Positions 11,112 to 22,225 of a DNA stretch of 64,000 bases are shown one piece after another. Positions within the stretch are counted from its first letter, which is position 1. The number at the start of each line of letters is the position of its first letter. The translations under genes were made by a program, and so were the position numbers. Location: assembly GCA_027559495.1 (NCBI GenBank), contig JAMXSV010000005.1:310001-374000 (forward strand), in the 5' to 3' direction. The notes beneath the pieces are model-generated. The model worked only from the letters and a program-made list of their open reading frames with translations, did not search any database and had not been told where the DNA came from. The DNA is from Aurifilum marmelostoma. Lineage: Eukaryota; Ascomycota; Sordariomycetes; Diaporthales; Cryphonectriaceae.

Positions 11112-13659
11112 ATGGCCAAATCTCCCACCCTCCTCCTGGCCAGCTTGGTCGCCCTGAGCAGACACACAGCTCTGGCCAATTTCATCTTTCCGGATTGCGC
11201 CTCAGGACCACTCGCCGATAATTCCGTGTGTGACACGTCTTTAGGTGAGGGAACTTGTCAAATACTCCTTCTCTCCTTTCCATGGAACGCCCAGATACAA
11301 TTATAAAACCCCAGAACCACGAGAGCTAAGACCAGGACAACAGACCCTACCACGCGCGCAAAGGCCTTGATATCGCTTCTGACCACCGCCGAGAAGATCA
11401 ATGCCACCATCTCGGCATCCCCTGGGGTCCCAAGACTCGGCCTGTCCGCCTACGACTGGTGGAACGAAGGCCTCCATGGGATCGCCGACTCGCCCGGGGT
11501 GACCTTCAACGCGGATAACACATCCGACTTTGGTTCGGCCACCTCCTTTCCTCAGCCCATCACGCTGGGCGCCGCCTTTGACGATGAGCTGGTCTACGCC
11601 GTCGCCACCGTCGTGTCCACCGAAGCCCGCGCCTTCAGCAACAACGGCAGGGCAGGCCTAGACTACTGGACGCCCAACATCAACCCCCTTCCGCGATCCA
11701 CGCTGGGGACGAGGCCAGGAGACGCCCGGCGAAGACCCCTTCCACCTCTCCTCGTACGTGAAGAGCCTGATCGCCGGCCTGCAGGGTACAGACGACACCG
11801 AGGGCAGCGTCAACGGAAAATACAAAAAGGTTGTGTCTACCTGCAAGCACTTTGCAGGGTACGATGTTGAGTCTTGGAACGGCAACTACAGGTACCAGTT
11901 CGACGCGTCCATATCCACGCAGGACATGGTCGAGTACTACCTGCCGTCCTTCCAGGCCTGTGCGCGCGATGCCAAGGTCGGGGCGTTCATGTGTTCGTAC
12001 AACGCGGTGAACGGCGTACCCACCTGTGCAGATGACTGGTTGTTGAACGACGTCCTGCGGAACCACTGGAACTGGTCTGCCACGACTGACGGCTGGGTGA
12101 CCAGCGACTGCGACGCCGTGCAGAACGTCTTTCTCCCTCACCGCTGGGCCGACTCCAGGGCCGCAGCAGCAGCAGCATCCCTCAAGGCAGGCACAGATCT
12201 CAACTGCGGAACATACTACTCGCATCATCTGGGCGAGGCTCATCAACAGGGTCTCATCAATGACACTGACCTCGACACCGCGCTCACAAGGCTGTACTCC
12301 AGCCTCGTCAGGCTAGGCTTCTTCGATCCGGCAGAGGACCAGCCGTACCGGTCTCTGGGCTGGGAAGATGTCAACACCGCTGACGCGCAGTCTCTAGCCT
12401 ACCTTGCTTCAGTCGAGGGGACAGTGTTGCTGAAGAACATCAACAATACCCTACCCCTCACACTCGACAGCTTGCAGGGCAAGAAGGTCGCCGTGCTGGG
12501 CGACTGGGCAGCCGCCACGACCCAGATGCAGGGCTCATACTACGGTGTTGCGCCCTATCTACACTCACCGCTCTATGCCGTCCAGCAGCTCCTCGGCAAC
12601 GACAGCGTGCTGTACTCCGCGGGCCCCAGCTACGGCAACCCCACCACCGACAGCTGGGACGCCATCTGGGAGGCGGCTGACGCGGCAGACGTGCTCTTGT
12701 ATTTTGGCGGCATCGACGATGACACCGAGTCCGAGGGCAACGACCGCGTCAGCATCGCCTGGACGGGCGCCCAGCTTGACGCGATTGGAGAGCTGGCGCT
12801 GTCGGGTAAGCCGCTCGTCGTCGTGCAGATGGGCGGCGGCCAGGTCGATAGCAGCCCGCTCTTGGCCAACCCTGGCGTCAGTGCGCTGCTATGGGGCGGC
12901 TACCCGGGCCAGGACGGTGGGCCTGCGATCTTGGATATCATCACGGGCCAGCATGCGCCTGCGGGTAGGTTGCCTCTTACTCAATATCCTGCAGATTACA
13001 TTGCAAATGTATCCATGACGGATATGGCCTTGCGGCCGGACGAGGCCAGCAGCTTTCCTGGCAGGACGTACAGGTGGTATGACGGCGAGGCTGTCTTCCC
13101 ATTTGGGTATGGGTTGCACTATACCGCTTTTACTGCTGAGATGAGCCTTCCCTCGACGAGCTTTGACATTGCGAGTCTGACAAGCAACTGCACTGGCGTG
13201 GACTACATGGACCTTTGTCCCTTTGCCTCGATCCCTGTAACCATCCACAACACAGGTGATACACTATCCGACTATGTGGCTCTGCTCTTCCTCAAGGGCG
13301 AGTTCGGCCCTACTCCATATCCGCTCAAGACCCTTGTGGCGTACCAGCGGGCACACAACGTCTCGACCGGTACAACTGGCACGGTCACTCTTGATTTGAC
13401 TCTGGGGAGTCTTTCTAGGGTCGACGAGGATGGGAACAGGGTTCTGTACCCTGGCTCTTACAGTCTCATGCTCGATATCGAGCCCGGTCTGGCGGTGGTC
13501 AACTTTACGCTGACGGGTCAGGAGACGGTCCTTGATGAGTGGCCTGCCGCGCCGACGGGAAGAAAGGGGTCCGGTCCGGCTGAGGTGGGCCAGGGGTATT
13601 TCATCGGCGGGTTTGGGACAGTCAATGATGCTAGTGGGCAAGCGTTTTTATCTGACTGA
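11112..13659 (+). CDS. bxlB: Secreted GH3 exo-1,4-beta-xylosidase, broken by a +1 frameshift
   Basis: Exon 1 is 11112-11244, then a 99-base intron (GTGAGG...CAG, phase 1), then 11344 to the stop at 13659. Corrected for one extra base the product is about 815 aa, near the family's 760-800. A signal peptide ends ...HTALA before NFIFPDCASGPL. Family blocks follow: SPGVPRLGLSAYDWWNEGLHG, TPNINP, FRDPRWGRGQETPGEDPF, CKHFAGYDVESWNG, the nucleophile Asp (about 299) in WVTSDCDAV, a GH3 C-terminal domain from about VEGTVLLKN, and a fibronectin III-like end. It would release xylose from xylo-oligosaccharides outside the cell. In the run CCCCC at 11684-11688 one C is extra: upstream reads TPNINP in one frame, downstream RDPRWGRG in the next. 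It is either a young null allele or a homopolymer error. Confidence 0.85.
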
Positions 13660-14654
13660 GAGAGAGCGGATTCCTCAGGGTAGTTGAACGAATAGATCAA
13701 GCTGCTATAAGCCATGTCAGTCATTTGTCGTGGTTGAAGACCTTTGTCTGAAAAGTGACATGCCTCTTGACGTGTCTGCCAAACGTGGCGATATCTCATG
13801 GTTGGGAGGGCTGAGAATTGTCATTCACTGTGCAAAAGAGACGACTCTTTAGTAACATTTCCTCTCTCCAAACCCCCAGGATGAAGTGTTTTTTTCTCAT
13901 CAACGACGTCCCTCATGGACTGCCTGACTAGAACAGCGCCTCGCTTGTTCATATAACGCCGGGACCAGACTTTCTCGAAGGTGTCGGCGAATTAAATAGA
14001 CTCGATTTTCTGACGGTAGGCTTGTAAAAGAAATTCGTAAGGGGATGAAAAGCAACGCTGTATTGGACGACGCGACGATGTGTCCCGGGGCTAGGAGTTG
14101 GGTGCAGTGGCTCTCAAACCCTAGAGTTGCATGACTTGAGTTTATTATACAAGTCTTCAGCCGCATCAGATAGGCACTCGCACATGCTCTGGGATGCTCT
14201 AGTATACGAACTCGTGGAGAGGGAGGCCCTGTAATTATTATCAAAGACTTTGAGGGAGAATTGTGTCTGAGAACTACGGTCCGCCAGCGAATACCTTCTG
14301 AATCTCATGCAACTTGCTCACTTATTAAACACTTGCAACTGCGATATAAAGCTGCGGTCGGTACACAGAGCTTAAAGACGTTTGAAGTCATCATGGTATA
14401 TGCATGGAACTTGTCAAGACTGCTCAAGTAGTCAATATAATGAAATGAGTAAAACGCCGCAGCACACCATGACTTCATAGCATGTAGTTATATACTTGAC
14501 AAATATAACGTAGAGCCCTGGCACAGTTTGAACACAAAATGACTCTCCTTTGTTAATTGCATAGGTCATATTATAGGAAACCTTGATTAACGCAGCCAGA
14601 ATCCGTCAACACCACGAAGTTCATCCACATCAAGTTGCAGACGTCTTCAAAATC
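13660..14654. other. Convergent intergenic region
   Basis: About 1 kb between the 3' ends of the GH3 gene (plus) and the NLR-like gene (minus). Small frames only, with no domain or splice logic. No gene seen. Confidence 0.5.
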
Positions 14655-17600
14655 CTAGTGCTGTTGCGTAGGATTCGTATTCTGAGCAGGATACCTCTGT
14701 GACATTGATACTAAGCATGCCTTGCCTGTCTCGGATCTGTGATGTTCTCGAAGGATATCCAAACGAGCAAATTTGTTGCCGCATCCATCGCATACGTATT
14801 GTCTCGGTTCATGGTTCTTTTCATGCCGTATAAGGTCACTCTCTCGTCTGAAAGACGCTGTGCATGAGCCACAAACAAATTTGCGCTCGACGCTGTGGGT
14901 TGCCATGTGGCTGATCATATTGTACTTCTTCGTAAAGATTTTCTGACAATGGGGACAAGGCCACTCGGTGACTTTGCGTTTTTTGGGGTCTGTCATCTCA
15001 CTAGCTGGGCTTGGGGCACGTTTCCCAGGACCTGTAATGGATGCCTGCGGGACACTATTATCGTCAGGGTTCGGAAATGCAACTGCATCATTTGCTGAGT
15101 ACCTGTGACTCTGTCTGAGATGATTGTTGAGCTTGTCGAGCGTTTCGAAGCCAAGGAAGTTGTGAAGACAACCAAGCTTCGTGCAGCGAAATGGCCGCAA
15201 GTGCTTATCGTGATGCTGGTTGCGTTCGAGCGCCGTGGCAAATCCAACATGGAAGTAATCGCAGCTCAGTCTGCCGCATTTGAACACGTTCGGCCCGTAC
15301 TTCTCCACCAGAGCCTCCTTTTGATTGCGGGCCGCAAGGCCCGAGTACACTTTTTCGACGCCATCCCGTACTCGACTCACAACCTTGGTGAGGTCCAGCG
15401 GAATTTCAGACTCCTTCATCGTGTCGAGGTAAGTTAACTCCTTTCGAAGTTGAATCACTGCTTTCTGAAGGTCGCCGAAGAAGTCGTACTTCTCAAAGAT
15501 TTGCAGTCTTCGCTTGTTACCTTGTGAGACCAAACTTGGTTGTCCCGATCTCTGGGGCAGGAGATGCATATCCAGGAACACTTCTAATGATTCGGCCAAG
15601 CCATCGACTTCAGAGTCGTTCTCTTCACGATCACAGACCCAAGCCTCCATGTGACGAAGCCAATATACCACTGCGTAGTCCATGAAACCGTAGTAGCCGG
15701 CCATTATAACAGACTCATTAACATCGAAGTCTGGTCTGAAACACTGCATTTTCAGGTAGTCGACTGATAGAGAGGTCAAGGCCAAGTGCCCTGCTGCAAT
15801 ATTCATCCCGTGCTGATTTTCAGATGCCACGAATCTAGGGAAAAGAATATGGTCAGATAATTAGGGTCCAGGCTGAATAAGAAAAGAGAAATAAAAAGAA
15901 GAGAAGAGATAGAGAGAGAGAAATAAGGAAAAAAAAAAACATAGAACACTATTACAATGTTTGCGCTTACAGTCTCGCGGTATTATGGACGAATTCAACG
16001 GTACCATCGTCTCGAACCTGGACCAGCGATCCACACAAATCTTTGGAGCTGACGCGAAAACGCCGACGGTTCCAGTCCACCAGCTGATTTTCCACATCTA
16101 TGGCTTTGGCACTCTGGATCTCATGCCACTTCATGGTGCGTCTCGCGCACACCAGCCACTGGAGCAGATTACGTGTTGCCGCCACCTGGGAGGGTGAAGC
16201 CTGGTCAAAGACCCTTGAAAGTATCCGAGAATATCTAATCAAGTAAGCTTTCAGGTTATTCACGCCGCCCAATCAAGGAAAACTGTTTACTCACGCTGCA
16301 CAGAGCTCCTTTGGCATTCTTTCTCCTTCAAGCTCCCGCTCAACCTCTTCCACTGTCGTCTGCTGCAGTAGATTCGTCACTATCAGCTTGGCCAACAGGA
16401 ACATTCCTGCAGAGCCAGGTCAGCCTAATATTAAAGTGTCAGGGCAGACTGTATGAACTAATTAACGCACCTCCTGCGGATTCTCTTATTCTTGAAGCAA
16501 TGGTTGCCGTCATGCCTGCATCCAACTCAAAGGTTGATTGTATCCGACTCGCCTCTCGGACAGAAAATTGCTCAATGTCCGTCTTGTTATCCGCTGGCCT
16601 GATCTCGAGTGTGGAAAGTCCTGAGAAGTCCTTTCGAGCAATACCGTCGTCCTGACTAACGAAGAGGCAGCGGACACGATGCTGCTCTTGCGGATCAAGA
16701 TCCTCCACAAGTCGGCGGAACCATTGCACTATTGCTTTTCTGTTGTCTCGAGAACACTCATCGATGCCATCAATCACGATGTGAGCGCAATCACAGTTCA
16801 GGATGGCATTTTGAAGAAGTTCCTCAATATCTTTCACCCTATCAAGGACCGGCTCCGTGGTTGTAGAAAATTTGTTGTAAAAGATTGGAAGTAGAAGGTC
16901 GTGGTTGAATCTCAATGACTCGGCCAAGAAATGACGAGCGATGCACGAGAATGAATCTCGGTCGTTGTTGTCTTGTTTGCAGTAGAAGTAAAGAACAGTA
17001 GATCGAGGATAAGACCTTTTAATTTCTTCAACCACGAAAGATGCCAGCATTGTTTTCCCTAAGTGTAATGGTGAGCGAGAATCACCGGGGTTAGTCAGCC
17101 ATCTTGAAAAGCCACAGCACTCACCTGCTCCTGGTATACCGTTCATCCACATGAGTGGAGGCATCATCAAGGATGTTGGATCAATCCACTTCTTGAAAAT
17201 TTCTTTCTCTAGAAGCCACGTATTGCTTCCAGGGTAATCGTCACATAACCTTCGGAAACCGTAGTGTTCGTTCTCGATGCTGCTCTGGGCACCATGTGTT
17301 GGCGATCTCAGCCAAGTGTAAAGTTCGCGCATCTTCTGCTTCTCCTGTTTAGCAATTTCATTTGCAAGCTGCTGGATGTGAGATAGTATGGTCTGAAACT
17401 CAATGCGCTCGCTGTGATGCTTGATATCATCCACAATTGGGTCGAAGCAAGTCTTGTACGTTTTCCAAGTTACCCCAATGACCTGCTTGAGCACTAAAAA
17501 GGAATTTGTGAATATTCAAGAATTTCCGAAGGCTGATGGGAAGATTAATGCTTACAGGGTTGCTGGAAATATCGCAGAGCCTTTTGATGGAATCGAAGGA

Positions 17601-18197
17601 TAACTTTGTAGATCAACACCAAGTATTTGAGCATATCTGTGTCCCTCTTGAAGAGTTCTTCAAGTTTTAGATACTGTGAAAAGATATCGCCAATCTTTTC
17701 ATAGACTCCAACAAGATCATCCAGTGCGTGCACCCATGCACTCGCGATCTGATCCACGGTAGTTGAATGATTAGATGGAAGTTTACAACGGACCTGCAAG
17801 ATCCACGCTTTCTCTCACCTGCAGAAGAAACTTCATGGGCCCCTATTCTTGGATCAACATGGCGGTCATCCTATTAATTACCTCCTGAGGTAGTAACGGG
17901 GCTACTATCTTGAAAACAATAGTCATCACTTACCCATATGAACGCGACGAAAAGTGATGCGTTGCCAAAAACTTCAATGACCTTCCCAAACTGATCGACA
18001 GCCTCAAGAAACGACTTCAGTCGAGCCAGATTCTTCCCTCGTCTCTGTCGCATCAGGTTGATCTGGACACTCTCGATTTCCGCATGAACATGTTGGCGTG
18101 TGGCACTCTGAAACTTTTGTCGGTCGGCGGATTTCAGCTCAGCCATGAATTCTGCGAGCGCTGTGTCAAAAGGCGCTGTCCCATTTGGAGTTGACAT
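14655..18197 (-). CDS. NLR-like NACHT/STAND NTPase with C-terminal C2H2 zinc fingers
   Basis: Eight exons join into one 997-aa frame: 18197-17934, 17842-17819, 17748-17556, 17493-17125, 17058-16471, 16406-16295, 16234-15971 and 15834-14655. All introns are GT-AG, 60-136 bases, and phases match. Exon 2 is only 24 bases (GPMKFLLQ). The N-terminal helical domain (about 1-165) looks like the DUF7708-type region of fungal NACHT proteins. Walker A GIPGAGKT (279-286) is completed by splicing across intron 4; Walker B is IVIDGIDE (377-384). A winged-helix-like linker follows. Two C2H2-like zinc modules (about 791-816, 822-848), a PKKRKV nuclear signal (about 888-893) and three C2H2 fingers (898-918, 926-946, from 953) form the C-terminus. 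Fungal proteins of this design act in non-self recognition and programmed cell death; that role is inferred here. Ligand and output are unknown. Confidence 0.85.
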
Positions 18198-18747
18198 GTT
18201 GATTGATCTTCGTACAGGTCAAAGGAGAAATAAGATGGTTTATTAGCTTATGACTCCAAGATGCAGGTCATTCAGCTTATAGAGATGACTTCCCAAGGGT
18301 TCCTTGGCGGTGGCTATGCCGTGGGCCTAATGTGCTTCTGTGTTTTCGCGCCACCGCCCGACAAAGCTGCTGTGAGCTCACGACTGGCCCGTCGACTTGC
18401 AGATGATTAGCCCAATTTGATTAAGATGTTACATTCCCTCCGTAAGGTCATGCAGGCTTACTGCAGATTTCAAACTAATTAAAACGAGGATGTGCCGTTT
18501 TGCGCAGTGAAATACCTAAAGTTCCCCGCTCGTGTCCGCTGACGCGGACAAGATGATTTTTTTTCTTCTTTTGTTTCTTCTCACATGCACTCTTATTTTT
18601 CATGACGATGAAGATGGCAGGGTGCACTTCGCACATCAGTACCACTGAGAAAGGGAAGCATCAGCCAAAGCCTTACATCGAAACCACTCTTGCTTCCTAA
18701 AGTCACACACTTAATCTCGTTGGCTATCACTATACTGGAATCTGTAC
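18198..18747. other. Shared promoter region of two divergent genes
   Basis: About 550 bases between the start of the NLR-like gene (minus) and the SNF2-type gene (plus), so both probably use it. A T-rich tract lies at about 18555-18600. No other gene seen. Confidence 0.55.
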
Positions 18748-21314
18748 ATGAAAATGAATAGAGGATATTATGATCCTGTCCGTCCTTGGACAAGTGCGAC
18801 AGGGAATCTAGAGGATCACGAAACTCATGCCAATGATTGGGTCCCCCATTGGTCACACGTGAATGGGCTTCCAAATTCTAGCCATGAGAGACAAGACTCA
18901 CTTAATCCGGCGCTGGAGTTACCACGCATCTTATGCTATGGCTCAGTAAGGCGAAGCAACATTATTTTCCCATGCTCCTGGAATCGGTTTCGACTGACAA
19001 AAGTTCAAAGATCTGCGATGCCCGGATTCGCCTGCTATCACAGTCTTTCTACACACCAGCGGTCGACGGTGTTCAACGGCTGCCTGTGTGCTTCAATGAA
19101 TCGAGATCTCTGGCAGATCCGTGGTATGGATTGAAATACTCAAAGGAGTTTTTTGCGGTTCTCAGCAGAGACAACAGCCAGTTACTCCACAGTATCCTTC
19201 AGAAGTACAGTGTTGAATTCGAGGCCATTGTGGACTTTGCTCAAGTCCGTGACAGAACAAATGCACAGCAGCACAGACAGCCCTTGATCATGGGAATTGA
19301 TATCAATGTGTATGGGACTAGGGAAGATGCACCCTTGGTCGGAAAAGTCTTATCTTCTTCCGGTTTCTGCTTACAACAGCCACTCTCCGGACGCCCAGGT
19401 GTTCGATATTACAACCCACACTTCCTCCACATGCAAGAGCTGCAAGGTCTCAGTTCTGAGGAAACTCCAATGTTCGAAATCAGGGAAAATGAGGCATCGA
19501 ACGACCCATCATATCTGACCACCTCAAAAGACTTGGAGCCAGTGAAGATGAACAGCGACAAGGACGTCAACTCCTTACTTGATTCTTTGGAACAAAGCTC
19601 GATATTGCAGAAGCGATGCGGAAGTGGCGTGCTTGTCACGCCTTTGAAAGAGTATGTGAACCTCAAGAAAAATTCATGTGATCGAGGATACTCACACCTT
19701 CAAAGTCATCAAATGCAAGCACTCGACTTTGTGATTTGTCGCGAAACGCTTACATTGCCCCCCGAGCTGTCTCTATGGGAAACACAAGGGACGGAAGGGC
19801 AGGACCGCAGGTAGGTTCTCATTTTTACTCTAGCGAAGATGCACTCAGGAAATAATCTGTATATCCTCTGCTCAAGGTACCGGCACAAGATTACCGGCAT
19901 CGAACGGCTACAGGTGTATGAAAACAGAGGTGGCCTTCTAGCGGACGAGATGGGTTTAGGAAAGACAATGGTGATGCTTGCTACCATTGTTGGTTCTATC
20001 GAAAGAGCAGCGATATTTTCTGGGGAGACGTTGCAAGAGCCACTGCATGGCGCAGCCCGTGCCAGATCAAAAGCAACGCTCGTTGTTGTGCCATCCTCAA
20101 GTAAGTAGACCATATACTCCCAGGTATGAGTCTTGAGCTTGGAAGTACAATTCTGATTATCCTTCGAAATATTTCAGTCCTCATAGACAGCTGGTTAGCA
20201 GAGATTAAACGGTAAGCCAAGTAACGATGTGTTGGGTCTTTCTTAGCAACCGCAGGGGCGCGACTGACGATTGCCCTAGACACGTCCGGTCCAATACCAT
20301 CTCTACTGTCAGGTACCACGGACCGGGCCGTCATGAACAGGAGCGAAGATGCTTTGACTGTGATATTGTTTTCACAACTTATAAGACCATTGTGAGTGAT
20401 GTGCAAACAAACAGTTCCTGGGAATCGGGCGTATTGGGAACCATCGAGTGGTTTAGGATGGTCTTGGACGAAGGTAAGCGGATTCCAGTCGCTGCTACGA
20501 GAACAATGCTATTCTCGCCGACGCTAAATAATGCAAAGCGCACGACGTGAGAAACAGAAACACCAAGCAATTTCAAGCCGTTGCTAGTCTTGCTGCTGAG
20601 CATCGCTGGTGCCTGAGTGGCACCCCATTCCAGAATTCGTTGGACGACATCAGTTCTCTCGTCAGCATCCTTCAAGTCCCGCTACTGGATCACCCTGCGA
20701 ATTTTCGCAAATTCATTACGAACCAGGAAACGCGCAACGCACGTGACCGCTACAGAAACCTCCGGCTACTCTTGACTTCGATCTGCTTGCGGAGAACGAA
20801 GCACGTGGCAGGCCTGCCAGAGCCTGTGAACGAAGTACGGAGGTTGGACTTCACTTCAGAAGAGAGACGAGACTACGAAGAGATACTGCAACGGTTCAAG
20901 AGATTTAACGATTTGTCCGTCAGTGGCCTGAATGTGACACATAGTCCACTGGTGTTTCAAGCATTGCTCAAACTACGTCTGTTCTGCAATCATGGACGTC
21001 TGCGAACTTGCTCCTACGAGACGGATCTGGAAGATGTTCTTGATTATCTTCAGCGAGCCGACGAAGCAAATTGTGCTTTCTGTTCCAGCATGATATACAC
21101 TATCAACGATTTGCCGGGCACCAAGGGTGGGCGTCTCATTTCGCCATGCACGCATTTGGCCTGTCGAAAGTGTTATGAGGAGGCATCATCAAAGAGCAAA
21201 CCATGTCCATCATGCAAGGCCGGTGCCACAGGTTACACCGTGCAGAGCGTGTTGAGCTACCTGAAGGAAGCATCAGCTTCTCAGGAATTGTCCGTGGCCG
21301 AATCGGTGTTATAA
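18748..21314 (+). CDS. SNF2-family ATPase with RING finger, missing its helicase C-terminal lobe
   Basis: Six exons with matching phases: 18748-18945, 19011-19810, 19877-20100, 20178-20211, 20280-20473 and 20539-21314, giving 741 aa. The SNF2 N-terminal ATPase lobe is complete: YRHKITGIERLQVYE, LLADEMGLGKT (Walker A, about 354-363), ILIDSWLAEIKR, DEAH (482-485, built by splicing), WCLSGTPFQN (about 507-516). A RING finger follows at about 662-709 (CAFC, CTHLACRKC, CPSC). Relatives of the Rad5/HLTF type, including many fungal HepA-like proteins, continue with a second RecA lobe. Here the frame ends about 30 residues after the RING, at the point where the sequence turns AT-rich, so motifs IV-VI are absent and a working translocase is unlikely. 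Cause inferred: rearrangement or insertion at the repeat boundary. Confidence 0.8.
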
Positions 21315-22225
21315 AAGAGTGACTATAAAGCTTGATTCCATCTATCTAGGCTATCTAGAGATTGAAGAGGAGGTTTATTTATCTTTGAACAATTGTGAAA
21401 AGGCTTTAATTAGTTAAGGAATAAATCCCTTAGTCTATATATATTAAACGCTCTCTAATGCTCTTGTTGTTTAGAGAGGACGATAATCGTAATAATTATG
21501 AAGATTATATCTTATTCATTAATATACCCTTATAAAGTGCTATTTCTTTATATTATTTAGCTAGATAGTTTAGCATTATTACTTTTTTATTAGTATTTTA
21601 TACTAGCCTTATTCTTTTTAGTATTGCTACCTAGCAATAGCTATTTAAAGGCTTTATTAGGCTATTAGCTAATTAATCTTTAATAAGCATCTACTTAATA
21701 AGAATTTGCCCTGCTAATATCTTATTGTATATAAAGTATTCTTCTAAGAGAATATGCCTTATTCGCTAATAGAATTTAGGGTTTTTTATTAGCTTAATAG
21801 CGCCTTAATTATTGCATTTAACTATAAAGACTATAAAAGGCCTAGCTAAGGGGTATGCACCCAATTAGGGGTCTATTACTATAAATATTCTAGCTTAGGA
21901 AGTAATAGAAGAAAGATAAGGAATTTTCTACCTGCAAGCAGCTAAAAAGCTACTCTATAAATATAGCATAGCATACATATTATATAGCGCATTGTATAGC
22001 GTTCCTAGCTTTGGTAGCTGCTAAAGCCCCTATATATAGCCTTAGCCTATAATATTACCCCCTTCCTTTTCTCCTCTTAAATAATTTATTCTATTCCCTA
22101 TTTCCTTTTTTCTATAACTATCTTCTACCTTCTTTCTCAAATAAGACCTCCTTCTATCTATTCCGTTCTATACTCTTTACTTGCTATCTCTATACTTACG
22201 CTGCGCTTTTAAATAGCTATCTATA
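21315..22225. other. Boundary of the AT-rich, RIP-mutated block
   Basis: Within about 100 bases of the SNF2 stop, composition changes from balanced to strongly AT/TpA-rich and stays so to the right edge. No terminal repeat or target-site duplication could be identified, so what joins here is unknown. The stretch may include the downstream end of element C. Confidence 0.55.

Noticed and set aside
18940..18955. Apparent -1 frameshift in the SNF2-type gene (LCYGS then a shift)
   Set aside because: A 65-base intron 18946-19010 (GTAAGG, CTGAC branch-like site, AAG) joins CYGS to ICDARIRL in frame, so no lesion is needed.
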